Source: Ectothiorhodospira shaposhnikovii
GTDB taxonomy: Bacteria > Pseudomonadota > Gammaproteobacteria > Ectothiorhodospirales > Ectothiorhodospiraceae
NCBI RefSeq assembly: GCF_016584105.1
Contig: NZ_NRSM01000008.1
Span: forward strand, 62,001 to 126,000
Reading direction: 5' to 3'
Length of the DNA stretch: 64,000 nt
Shown here: in pieces, positions 16,959 to 30,500 of the stretch
Numbering within the stretch: position 1 is the stretch's first letter
Layout: each line of letters begins with the position of its first letter
Position numbers and translations under genes: made by a program
The notes under the pieces: model-generated
Told to the model about the DNA's origin: nothing
What the model saw: the letters and a program-made list of their open reading frames with translations, nothing else
The model's database searches: none

Positions 16959-17465
16959 CTAGATTGCCGAGGCTTCGAGCAGACGCTCGATATCCCCCGC
17001 GATGGATTCCGGCACCACATTGGGGCCATAGCGCCGGACGGCCTGGCCGTTACGATCCACCAGAAACTTGGTGAAATTCCACTTGATGGCCTGCGTGCCC
17101 AGCAGACCGGGCGCGGCGGCCTTGAGGTGGCGGAACAGGGGATGGGCGTCGGCGCCGTTGACCTCCACCTTGGCAAACATCGGAAAGCTCACCCGGAAGC
17201 TTGTGGCGCAGAATTCGGCAATCTGGGCATCACTGCCCGGTTCCTGATTGCCGAATTGATTGCAGGGAAAGCCCAGCACATCAAACCCGCGGTCGTGGAA
17301 ACGATCCTGCAGCGACTGCAGGCCGCTGTATTGCCTGGTGAAACCGCAACGGCTGGCCACGTTGACGATGAGCAGCACCCTCCCGGTGAAATCAGCCAGG
17401 AGTCGGGGCTGGCCCTGGATGTCGGTGGCTTCGAACGTATAGAGAGTCCCTGGGGAGGTGGCCAT
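16959..17465 (-). CDS. Glutathione peroxidase family protein
   Basis: A 168-residue thiol peroxidase of the GPx/BtuE family. It has the catalytic cysteine C40 in NVASRCGFT (cysteine, not selenocysteine), the glutamine strand GFPCNQFGNQEPG and the tryptophan motif KWNFTKFLV. It should reduce hydrogen peroxide or lipid hydroperoxides, often with thioredoxin as donor. GGAG lies 8 bases before the ATG. There is no signal peptide, so it is cytosolic. It lies between the gltD terminator and the TRAP operon and is probably its own unit. Confidence 0.92.
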   Translation of the reverse strand: MATSPGTLYTFEATDIQGQPRLLADFTGRVLLIVNVASRCGFTRQYSGLQSLQDRFHDRGFDVLGFPCNQFGNQEPGSDAQIAEFCATSFRVSFPMFAKVEVNGADAHPLFRHLKAAAPGLLGTQAIKWNFTKFLVDRNGQAVRRYGPNVVPESIAGDIERLLEASAI

Positions 17466-17526
17466 GGCGTGTGCTCCGGCGGTGGTGGGGGCGGGATTTT
17501 TTGCAGAGTATCTTGAGCCCGGAACG

Positions 17527-17555
17527 AAAAAAAGCCCGGCATTGCCGGGCTTTTT
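17527..17555. terminator. Bidirectional terminator after gltD
   Basis: GCCCGGC (17534-17540) and GCCGGGC (17544-17550) form a 7-base stem with an ATT loop, flanked by seven A on the left and five T on the right. Read on the minus strand it lies 25 bases past the gltD stop and ends in a clear T-run, so it should end gltBD transcription. Confidence 0.85.
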
Positions 17556-17580
17556 CCACTGCTCGATAGGGCCTTTCCCA

Positions 17581-19039
17581 TCACCGGGGCAGGTCGGAAC
17601 TCCCCATCAGCCATTCGTCCACCGCCCGGGCGCACTGACGCCCTTCGCGGATGGCCCAGACCACCAGGGACTGGCCGCGGCGCATGTCGCCAGCGGCGAA
17701 TACGCCGTCCACGCTGGTGTGGTAGGCCTTGGCTCCCTCGGTCACGCCCTTGACGTTACCTCGGGCGTCCAGCTCCAGGCCGGATTCCTGCTGCAGCTGG
17801 GCCAGCATGCCTTCCTGCACCGGGTGCACGAAGCCCATGGCCAGCAGCACCAGATCGCAGCGGATTTCCCGCTCGGTGCCCGGCACTTCGCTCATCTGGA
17901 AACGGCCCTGGGCATCCTTTTCCCACTTCACCGTCGCCACCCGGGCAGCCTTGACCCGGCCATGGCCGTCGTCGATGAAGGCCTTGGTGGCCACGTTCCA
18001 TTCCCGGGTGCAACCCTCTTCCTGGGAACTGGAGGTGCGCATGCGGTTGGGCCAGTTGGGCCAGGTCAGGCCCTTGTTCTCCTTTTCAGGCGGTTTGTCC
18101 AGGATCTCCACCTGGGTGACATGGACCGCCCCATGGCGGTTGGAGGTGCCGATGCAGTCGGAACCGGTGTCGCCGCCGCCGATGACCAGCACGTGCTTGT
18201 CCTGGGCGCTGATGAAGTCCTCGTCGGGCACGAACACGCCCTGGACCCGCTTGCTGTTGCGGGTGAGGAAATCCATGGCGAAGTGCACGCCCTGCAGTTC
18301 ACGGCCGGGCACCGGCAGATCCCGGGGTTTCTCGGAGCCGCCCGCCAGCACCACCGCGTCGAACTCCGCCTGCAGCTTCGATACCGGAATGTCCACGCCG
18401 ATGTGGGTCTGGGTGTGGAACTGCACCCCTTCCGTGCGCATCTGCGCGATGCGGCGGTCGATGTGGCCCTTGTCCAGCTTGAAGTCGGGAATGCCGTAAC
18501 GCAGCAGGCCGCCGATGCGATCCGCCTTCTCGAACACTTCCACGTGGTGACCGGCGCGGGCCAGTTGCTGGGCCGCCGCAAGGCCTGCGGGGCCGGAGCC
18601 CACCACCGCCACCCGCTTGCCGGTGCGGCGCTGGGCCACCTGGGGCCGGATCCAGCCTTCTTCCCAGGCCCGGTCGACGATGGAGCACTCGATGGTCTTG
18701 ATGGTCACCGGGGTGTCGTCGATGTTCAGGGTGCAGGCGGCCTCGCAGGGAGCGGGGCAGATGCGGCCCGTGAACTCGGGGAAGTTGTTGGTGGAATGCA
18801 GCACCTCGATGGCCTGCTTCCAGTCATCCTTGTACACCAGGTCATTCCAGTCCGGAATGATGTTGTTCACCGGGCAGCCCTGATGACAGAAGGGAATGCC
18901 GCAATCCATGCAGCGGGCCCCCTGCTCGCGCACCTGGTCCACGTTCAGCGGGATGACGAACTCCCGATAGTGAACGATACGGTCACTCACCGGCGCATAG
19001 CGCCGGTCGCGGCGTGCAAATTCCAGGAATCCGGTTGGC

Positions 19040-19047
<8 letters not shown>
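17581..19047 (-). CDS. gltD: Glutamate synthase small subunit
   Basis: A 488-residue iron-sulfur flavoprotein. The N-terminal cysteines ([14 protein letters not shown] and CPAPCEAAC) hold two [4Fe-4S] clusters. The FAD site is [15 protein letters not shown] and the NADPH site is [14 protein letters not shown]. It passes electrons from NADPH to GltB, for the reaction glutamine + 2-oxoglutarate to two glutamates. The ATG at 19047 gives the standard N-terminus [10 protein letters not shown]. It overlaps the gltB stop by 8 bases, so translation is probably coupled. Confidence 0.96.
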
Positions 19048-23716
<4,669 letters not shown>

Positions 23717-24252
23717 TGACCTCGCTGGTATCTGGTCGCTGGCCGGCATCCGCGGCGGTCTGGTGTCGGGGGATCGGGGCGGTTTTGCCGTCGCCGGTCT
23801 CCTGCTATTGACTTCCGTGAATATCGCCGAATTCCGGCGGGTTGGGGAGATTAAAGGGAAAGTGTCCGTGACGCCAGAGGGCGAGGGTCGCTTCCTTCAA
23901 TAACTTGTAAAAATGCACTGATTTGGTGCGCTTATGAACTGTTTTGGGGCGATTTTTGGCCGTATTTTGCGCTTTTAACGGAATCTCGTGTTAGTTGTGG
24001 TGCGTTTTTTCTTTCATCCCTGTTACATATCAATCTGCGTGCCAGATTCGGGAACACTTTGAAGATTTTCTGGAGCCGGGCGCCGGACGACGGGCGTAGA
24101 CCGGACATTTGCAAGCGGGATGCAGCAATGCCGGGCAATCTTTGCGTGCTTCGGTGCAGGTGATATGGTCCTTTATGACCGCTCCAGCTTCAGGGCGGGT
24201 GGGCGGCCAGGCAGGGGAGAGTGGCCGATTGTTGATTCAAGAGGATGGTGGC
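23717..24252. other. 536-base divergent control region between gltB and the PII-like gene
   Basis: The left part is GC-rich; the centre (about 23890-24060) is much more AT-rich than the surroundings, as expected of promoters. It contains the NtrC-like palindrome annotated separately. No protein gene is supported: the minus-strand frame 23932-24138 has no family resemblance. Start points for either gene cannot be fixed by eye. Confidence 0.5.
23914..23930. promoter_or_regulatory. NtrC-like binding site
   Basis: TGCACTGATTTGGTGCG matches the NtrC consensus TGCACC-N5-GGTGCA at ten of twelve positions. It is about 200 bases upstream of gltB and about 320 upstream of the PII-like gene. A second half site, GGTGCG, occurs near 24000. 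The link to nitrogen genes makes this more than a chance match, but it is unproven. Confidence 0.45.
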
Positions 24253-24555
24253 ATGGGCAATGCACTGCTGGTGGCGGTGGTGGCGGACGAGTTCGAAGAG
24301 CAGGCCCTGGCCATCGCCGCCCGCGAGGGGGCTTGCCAGGCGACCACACTGGCGGGGCGGGGCATCAATTTTCCCGAGCACGTCACCTTTTTCGGACTTA
24401 CCTATCAAGGGTTGGAGCGGGTCTGCCTGTGGGTCCTTGAGGAGGAGCGGGCCACCCATGTGGCCGAATGCCTCAACCGGGAACTGGAATTGCTCAAGCC
24501 CTTCAAGGGGCTGGCGTTCTGTCTGAAGATAGACGACGGCCACGCCCCGCCCTGA
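24253..24555 (+). CDS. PII-like signalling protein
   Basis: A 100-residue protein with the ferredoxin-like pattern of the PII superfamily: first strand ALLVAVVADEF, a helix rich in Glu/Ala, strand GATTL-like with GRGIN, a short T-loop region, and the C-terminal strand FKGLAFCLKID in place of the usual B-loop/third-strand motif. The T-loop is shorter than in GlnB/GlnK and lacks the uridylylated tyrosine motif. It may bind a nucleotide and act on a partner other than GlnE/NtrB. It is divergent from gltB and convergent with the MscK-type gene. The ATG at 24253 follows AGGA. Confidence 0.65.
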   Translation: MGNALLVAVVADEFEEQALAIAAREGACQATTLAGRGINFPEHVTFFGLTYQGLERVCLWVLEEERATHVAECLNRELELLKPFKGLAFCLKIDDGHAPP

Positions 24556-24647
24556 GCCGCCGCCTGACGCTTCGCCTCCTCTCGCCTCCAGCGCTTCTCT
24601 TCTGCGCCGCCTTTTTCGGGGGTGCAGGTCATTTCCGGAAGACCCGG

Positions 24648-27600
24648 TCAGTCACTGCGCTCTCCCGGTTCAGTCCCCAATGAAGACTCGGAATCCGGAT
24701 TTTCAGGCCCCGGTTCCGGTAGCTCCAGGCCCGGGTCCATATCCGCCGCGCCTCGGGCGCGGGGCGGCTGGCCGGCGGCCGGCGACTGGGTGGGGCCACC
24801 GGGCGCGGGGACCATGTCCCGTATATGCAGATCCATCTGCGGGAAGGCGATCTCAATGCCCAGCGCCCGGAAGCGCTTGATGATGGTGGTGTGCAGCTCG
24901 CTGGTGGTCATCAGGCGCTCGCGCAACTGGCTCACGTAGACCCGCAGCTCGAAGTTCAGGGCGCTGTCACCGAAGTGAATGAAGAACACGCTGGGGGCCG
25001 GTTCCTTGAGCACCTGGGGGTTTTCCGCCGCGATCTTCAGCAGGGTTTCCCGTACCAGGTCCACGTCCGCCGAGTAGCTGACCCCCACCGGAATCACCAG
25101 TCGGGTCACCGTGTCGGACAGGGTCCAGTTGATCAGCCGTTCGGTGATGAAGTTCTTGTTGGGGATCACCACCTCCCGGTTGTCCCAGTCCACGATGGTG
25201 GTGGCCCGGGTGCGGATGCGGGCCACGGTGCCGCTGTATTCGCCGATGGTGATGGTGTCGCCCACCCGCACCGGGCGTTCGAACAGCATGATCAGGCCCG
25301 ACACGAAGTTGGCCACCACCTCCTGCAGGCCGAAACCCAGGCCCAGGGTGAGGGCAGCGACCATCCACTGCAGCTCGCTCCAGCGCAGCCCCAGCAGGGA
25401 GAACACGCTGATGATGGCCACCACGGTGAGGGCATAGCGCAGCAGCATGGTGACGGTGTAACGGCCGGCGGCGTCCATCTGGGTGCTGCGGGAGAGCAGG
25501 ATCTCCACCAGACCGGGCAGGTTGCGGGCCGCCAGGGTGAAGACCACCCCCAGGAAGATGGCCATGAGGAAATTCAGCAGGCTGACGCGGCTGAGCACCT
25601 CGGCCTCCCCCACCATGATGGTGCGCGACCACAGGGTGATGCCGTCCAGCCAGGTGAGGGCCGGCAGCACATCGGACCAGGCCCAGAACAGGGCCAGGAT
25701 CACCGCCGCCCACACGGTGATGCGCATCAGGGTGCGGGTTTGCAGGTTCACGTCTTCCATGCTCAGGTGGGGCTCGGGGATGTCCATACCCCCTTCCGCG
25801 CCGCCACCGGCACTGCTGCTTTCCATGGCCGCCGCCTTGGCCCGCTGCTCGCGCATGCGCCGTACCCGCAGCCGGGTTTCACTCAGGATCAGGGCCCGGG
25901 CGGAGAGGTTGTAGCCCAGCCAGACGATACCCACGATCACCAGGGTGTCGATGCTGCGGCTCATCAGTTCGGCCACCGTCAGCAGGTAACCGGCCAGGGT
26001 CAGTCCCGTCAGCGCCAGCACCGCCACGCCGATGAGCATCCGCAGCAGGCGCCGGCGGCGCTCCGTCAGGGGCGGTTCCTCGCCTTCGGGGAAGGGGCTC
26101 AGCAGCCACCAGCCGAACAGGGCGCTGATCATCACCGAGGCCAGCAGGGCTATGCGGCCGAAGATGTCGAAGGCCAGATCCGCCGGATGACTGAAGGACA
26201 GCGCCAGGCACAGGATCAGCAGCAACTGGGTGGGCAGGAACCAGGTCAGATGGCGACGCAGGCGTCTGACCATGAGCGGGTTCCACTTGAAGTGGGCGGT
26301 GCCGACACCGTTCTTGTGGGTGAGCAGGAGCAGCAGATGACCGGCCAGCCACCAGAATGAGGTGCTGAAGAAGATGGTGGCCAGGACTTCCACCCCGTGG
26401 CCCACCTCCGGGATGGCTTCCAGGCGCAGGGAGGTGGCCATCAGCAGGACGGGGACCGGCAGTGCCCGCAGCAGGCTCCAGCCCAGGGCCTGCAGGGTCA
26501 GCTTGATGCTGTCGGTGAAGCGGTGCCGGGTCCGGGCGGCCAGCTCTTCCAGATGGCCGGGTGTTCCCCGTCCCAGTCCGTAGAGCACCAGCGAGAGCAG
26601 CAGGGTCAGCCCCAGAGGGATCGGGCTGCCCAGGGTCACTTCCCGCAGCACATGGCGCACCTCCTGCCAGGCCGTCGGGTCCAGCAGGGCCATGGAGGCG
26701 GTGGGGATGCGGGCGATCCAGTCCGTGCCTACCGCCACATGACTGGGCCACCAGAGCAGGGTTTCCCTCAGGATCTGGTCCAGTTCGTCCACCAGGGCCA
26801 CCACCGCGCGCAGGCGCAGGTCGGTCTGGCGCAACTGGTCGGCCAGATTTTCCTCGGCATGGAGCTGGATGGTCAGGGCCTGTTCCTGCAGCCGTCGCAG
26901 TTCACCCTGGCCCAGGTCATCGCCGTTAAGGGGGGCGGTATCGGGTTGAACACTCAAGTGTTCCCGCAGGGTGATGGCCCGCAGGCGGGACTGGGCCAGT
27001 TCCCGTTCGATGCCCCGGACCGCAAAGCGGGCCTCGTCCAGGTTTCTCAGCCGTCGCTGTTCTTCCAGGAACAGGCTGCCCAGGGCCTCGGTAAGGCCGC
27101 CGACCTCCAGGCGTTCACGCACGTTTGCCAGGGTCTGGGTCAGCTCGCGCTCGATGCGGGTATAGCGGTCCCGTTCCTGTTGCAGGGTGCGAATGCGGAT
27201 CTGGGTCTCGGCGATGCGGTCGAAGCGGTCCCGCAGGGCCTGGATTTCACCGGCAAAACGGGTGCGGGCCTCCGGTTCCCGTTCCACCAGGCGATGCAGG
27301 CCCTGTTGCAGGGTCCGCAATTCCTCCGATGAACGTTCATTGAGTTCCTGTTCCAGGGCGGAAAGCGTGGCCCGCAGCCAGCGCAGCTCCAGCTCCAGGG
27401 CCGGGATCTCCAGACGCAGGACCTCGATGCGGGGCGGCAGACCCTGACCATCCAGCTGGGTAGCGATGATGCGGGCATCGGCGCGCCGGGTGATGGCCTG
27501 CCGGGTGGCTTCCACGGCACTGGCCAGTTCGGCGTCATCCGGATCGGGCGGCAGGGCCTCCAGTTCTTCGGCACGCTGGCGCTGCAGGCGCTCCAGGGTC

Positions 27601-28181
27601 TCGGCCTGGGTGCGGGACTGTTCATCCAGGCGGGTGAGGGTGGCGCGTCTTTGGTCCAGTTCCAGGGCGGTCTGGTCCCGGCGCCGTTCCAGCAGGCCGA
27701 TGTCATCCTCGATCTGACTGATACTGCGTTCCTGACCGGGGCTGTAGGGCAGACGCAGGTTCTGATCCAGCCGCTGGCGGGCTTCCTGCAGACGTTCGGC
27801 GGCCGCCTTGGCGATGCCCGCCCGGTCCAGGGCTCCGCGCAGGCGTTCCGCCGCGGACCGTTCCCGCTCAAGAGCCGTCTGCCAGAGGGCGCGTTCCGCC
27901 TCGGACAGTTCCCCGTCGCCAGCCCGTTGCTCCAGGCGTTGCTCGGGACTGGCCCGCAGCCAGGCCTCGGCCGGTCGGGTATCGATGGCCTGAATCTGCG
28001 GCCGGACGCGGGTGATGCCCTGGTTGAGGGTGTCCCGCTGGGCATCCAGTTCCCCCTGGGTGACCGGCGTCGGCCCTGTCGGCGGCGCCACGCCGGCCTC
28101 CTGGGCCAGGGCAGGCATCCCCAGCCCGATACACAGGGCAAGCATGAGCAGTAGCCGGATTGTCAGGCGCTGGGTGGACAT
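24648..28181 (-). CDS. MscK/MscM-type mechanosensitive channel
   Basis: A 1177-residue inner-membrane channel. Residues 1-26 are a signal peptide (ends ALA). A long periplasmic coiled-coil domain (about 40-480) rich in Glu, Arg and Leu follows. Then come about eight extra membrane helices and the C-terminal MscS core with pore-lining LGLGFGLQEVVANFVSGLIMLFERPVRVGD, here abbreviated to its key GFGLQE and FERPVRVGD parts. It opens under membrane tension to release solutes during osmotic downshock. The ATG at 28181 begins the signal peptide; an upstream in-frame start at 28217 is less likely. It is divergent from the patatin gene. Confidence 0.9.
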   Translation of the reverse strand: MSTQRLTIRLLLMLALCIGLGMPALAQEAGVAPPTGPTPVTQGELDAQRDTLNQGITRVRPQIQAIDTRPAEAWLRASPEQRLEQRAGDGELSEAERALWQTALERERSAAERLRGALDRAGIAKAAAERLQEARQRLDQNLRLPYSPGQERSISQIEDDIGLLERRRDQTALELDQRRATLTRLDEQSRTQAETLERLQRQRAEELEALPPDPDDAELASAVEATRQAITRRADARIIATQLDGQGLPPRIEVLRLEIPALELELRWLRATLSALEQELNERSSEELRTLQQGLHRLVEREPEARTRFAGEIQALRDRFDRIAETQIRIRTLQQERDRYTRIERELTQTLANVRERLEVGGLTEALGSLFLEEQRRLRNLDEARFAVRGIERELAQSRLRAITLREHLSVQPDTAPLNGDDLGQGELRRLQEQALTIQLHAEENLADQLRQTDLRLRAVVALVDELDQILRETLLWWPSHVAVGTDWIARIPTASMALLDPTAWQEVRHVLREVTLGSPIPLGLTLLLSLVLYGLGRGTPGHLEELAARTRHRFTDSIKLTLQALGWSLLRALPVPVLLMATSLRLEAIPEVGHGVEVLATIFFSTSFWWLAGHLLLLLTHKNGVGTAHFKWNPLMVRRLRRHLTWFLPTQLLLILCLALSFSHPADLAFDIFGRIALLASVMISALFGWWLLSPFPEGEEPPLTERRRRLLRMLIGVAVLALTGLTLAGYLLTVAELMSRSIDTLVIVGIVWLGYNLSARALILSETRLRVRRMREQRAKAAAMESSSAGGGAEGGMDIPEPHLSMEDVNLQTRTLMRITVWAAVILALFWAWSDVLPALTWLDGITLWSRTIMVGEAEVLSRVSLLNFLMAIFLGVVFTLAARNLPGLVEILLSRSTQMDAAGRYTVTMLLRYALTVVAIISVFSLLGLRWSELQWMVAALTLGLGFGLQEVVANFVSGLIMLFERPVRVGDTITIGEYSGTVARIRTRATTIVDWDNREVVIPNKNFITERLINWTLSDTVTRLVIPVGVSYSADVDLVRETLLKIAAENPQVLKEPAPSVFFIHFGDSALNFELRVYVSQLRERLMTTSELHTTIIKRFRALGIEIAFPQMDLHIRDMVPAPGGPTQSPAAGQPPRARGAADMDPGLELPEPGPENPDSESSLGTEPGERSD

Positions 28182-28336
28182 GGGAAAACGGACCTCTGGA
28201 TATCCCTGCGAGGGCACTGGATGTGGGGCTGTGTTCTGCCGGACAATGGCAGCGAGACCGGGGCGTGCGCCCCGAGATGACTATTGTGCCCCAGTTGAGG
28301 GACTTGCGTTAGTGTTCAGGGTGTGGTGGAAAGTTC

Positions 28337-29251
28337 ATGGCGGATAAAGACAGGCGGGATCATCGCACCGTTTCGCTGGTGCTGGGCTCCGGTGGGGCAA
28401 GAGGGCTGGCCCACATCGGCGTGATTCAGGAGCTGGAGGCCAGAGGGTATGAGATCAAGGCCATCGCCGGCAGTTCCATGGGGGCGCTGGTGGGCGGGAT
28501 TCATGCCTTGGGTGAACTGAATACCTATGCGGATTGGGTGACGGGACTGGATCAGACGGATGTGCTGGCCCTGGTGGACTGGTCCCTGTCGGGCGGAGGG
28601 ATCATCCGGGGTGACAAGCTGATCCGCAAGCTCAAGGAGCTGGTGGGTTGCAGCGACATCGAGCACCTGCCCATCAGCTATACCGCGGTGGCGGTGGACA
28701 TCGAGCGGGGCAAGGAGGTCTGGATCAGTGACGGTCCGCTGTTCGATGCCATCCGGGCCTCCATTGCCATTCCGGCGGTGTTCACGCCCCATCGTTACCG
28801 GGGGCGTACCCTGGTGGACGGCGGCCTGCTCAATCCGGTGCCGGTGGCGCCCACCCTGAGGACGCTGACGGACCTGACCATTGTGGTGGACGTGAACGGA
28901 CCGGCACCAGAGGACGACGCCACCGAGCCCGGGGGGGAAGGCCGGGACCCGGAAGATGAGGCCCAGTCAGGCCTGCTGCAACGCATGCGCGGCTATGTGG
29001 AATCCTTCGGCGGCGACAGCGGGGCCAAGGAGGACGGACTGGCCCTGACCGAGGTGCTGATGCGTTCCCTGGAAACCATGCAGGCGGCCATCACCCGTCA
29101 GCACCTTGCGGTGTTCCGTCCGGACGTGGTCATCAGCGTGCCCAAGAACGTCTGCATGATTCACGAGTTCCATCGCGCCCGCCCCGTGATCGATCTGGGG
29201 CGGCGACTGGCGCGGGAACGCCTGGACGCCTTGTCCGGAAAGGAGGGTTAG
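28337..29251 (+). CDS. Patatin-like phospholipase (RssA-like)
   Basis: A 304-residue cytosolic or membrane-associated lipase. It has the glycine-rich oxyanion loop GSGGARGLAHIGV, the nucleophile elbow G45-S-S47-M-G49, and the catalytic aspartate in LVDGGLLNP. These form the Ser-Asp dyad of patatins. The enzyme should hydrolyse acyl chains from phospholipids or similar lipids. A hydrophilic insert rich in Glu/Asp (about 200-230) is unlike RssA and may be a linker. Its last four bases overlap the 3' end of the convergent bciB-like gene. Confidence 0.85.
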   Translation: MADKDRRDHRTVSLVLGSGGARGLAHIGVIQELEARGYEIKAIAGSSMGALVGGIHALGELNTYADWVTGLDQTDVLALVDWSLSGGGIIRGDKLIRKLKELVGCSDIEHLPISYTAVAVDIERGKEVWISDGPLFDAIRASIAIPAVFTPHRYRGRTLVDGGLLNPVPVAPTLRTLTDLTIVVDVNGPAPEDDATEPGGEGRDPEDEAQSGLLQRMRGYVESFGGDSGAKEDGLALTEVLMRSLETMQAAITRQHLAVFRPDVVISVPKNVCMIHEFHRARPVIDLGRRLARERLDALSGKEG

Positions 29252-30495
29252 GTCCCCCGTTCCCCCGGCTGCGGTTCGAGTTCGTAGGGCTTCACCAGTT
29301 GCCACACATGGTCCGGGATCATGTGTTTCATCCGTCCGGGCTGAGCCCGGCGCAGGTGCAGCACCGTCTCCACCGCCTTCATCTCCACCCGCGCCCGGGC
29401 AAATTCCAGACCCCGGGGTCCGATGCGGGGCATGAGAAAGGCCGCCAGGGGGCGTGCCCAGTCGGGCATGCCGCGCAGGGGCAGACCGCCCGCCGCTCGC
29501 TCGGTATTCTTCATGAATCCCTTCACCGGCCCCTGCCGCTTGCCAGCACTGGTGCAGGGCGCGGTGCGCACTTCATCACCCAGGAGATCCAGCAGGGCCT
29601 CGCCCTTGTCGTTGCGCACCACCAGCCACTGTTCTCCCCGTCCCGCCATGTAACCCACGGTGATGTCCGCCAGCACATTGGTGTAGTCCACGCAGGTCTG
29701 GCAGGTGAGGGGGAAGAAATCCCGGGGCAGCCTGGAGATGGGGAGCTTGAGGAAGGGGATGGTCTGTACCCGGCCGTCATCGAACCTCAGTTCTACATGG
29801 TAATCGGCACGGAATTCCAGGTAGGTCACCGTTTCCGGGCGGTCCGCCAGCAGGGCCAGGAATTCATGGAAATGTTCGGTGGTGGTGTTGTCGGAGCAGG
29901 GGGTGCCGATGACATGGAGTGCATCCAGGTCCAGTTCGGGTTCGATGGCGCGCAGGGCATAGATCTGACAGGGCAGGCCGATCACCGCCAGACGCCGGTA
30001 GCCCTGGGCCAGGGCCGGTTCCAGGTGGGCCAGCAGGGGGGCGTAACCCATGCGCATGCCCCGGCACCGGGCCATGTCTTCGGCGCGGGTGACCAGCATC
30101 GGCTGGGGGCGCCAGCGGTCCTGGGGGGCGGCGGTCATGGTGAGGACGGCATCCACCTGGCCGGTCTCCAGCAGGCGTTCGCCGATGCGGGTGGTGATGC
30201 CGGTCCACTGGGCGCCTTCTTGAGGGGTGTTCATGGCCGCCTGCAGCATCCGGCGATAGGGGCCGAAGAACAGTTCGTCTTCCTGGTCCGGGTTCCGTGC
30301 CCGGCCATGGACCCGAGCCTCCAGCCGGTCATATCGGGGGTGGATGAACTGGCAGGCGCGGCCGCAGCGCCGGGGATCGGCGGTGCGGGACAAACCGCAA
30401 TCGGTACACAGGTCGCGGTGGGGGATGGCGGTGGCTTCGGTCACGGCACTGGATCTCTGGATTTTCGTGTTTCGAAAAAACCGGGGGCGACTCAT
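29248..30495 (-). CDS. bciB: BciB-like 8-vinyl reductase (FrhB family)
   Basis: A protein of about 415 residues of the coenzyme F420 hydrogenase/dehydrogenase beta-subunit family. Compared with cyanobacterial BciB it retains CTDCGL plus later cysteines for Fe-S clusters, VHGRAR, YFG-like FFGPYR, GAQWTGI, GTPCSDN and CQTCVDYTN. BciB reduces the 8-vinyl group of divinyl (proto)chlorophyllide in bacteriochlorophyll synthesis. It lies 5 bases after ccmI. The ATG at 30495 is chosen; TTG at 30504 or GTG at 30444 are alternatives. Another FrhB-family role is possible, but these shared motifs favour BciB. Confidence 0.75.
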   Translation of the reverse strand: MSRPRFFRNTKIQRSSAVTEATAIPHRDLCTDCGLSRTADPRRCGRACQFIHPRYDRLEARVHGRARNPDQEDELFFGPYRRMLQAAMNTPQEGAQWTGITTRIGERLLETGQVDAVLTMTAAPQDRWRPQPMLVTRAEDMARCRGMRMGYAPLLAHLEPALAQGYRRLAVIGLPCQIYALRAIEPELDLDALHVIGTPCSDNTTTEHFHEFLALLADRPETVTYLEFRADYHVELRFDDGRVQTIPFLKLPISRLPRDFFPLTCQTCVDYTNVLADITVGYMAGRGEQWLVVRNDKGEALLDLLGDEVRTAPCTSAGKRQGPVKGFMKNTERAAGGLPLRGMPDWARPLAAFLMPRIGPRGLEFARARVEMKAVETVLHLRRAQPGRMKHMIPDHVWQLVKPYELEPQPGERGT

Positions 30496-30500
30496 CAAAC

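Noticed and set aside
24029-24044. Sigma-54-like sequence TGGCACGCAGATTGAT on the minus strand
   Set aside because: The essential GC at -12 reads GA, and the NtrC-like site would lie downstream of the start.
23932-24138. Minus-strand 68-residue frame in the gltB control region
   Set aside because: No ribosome site or family, and the AT-rich region fits promoter DNA.
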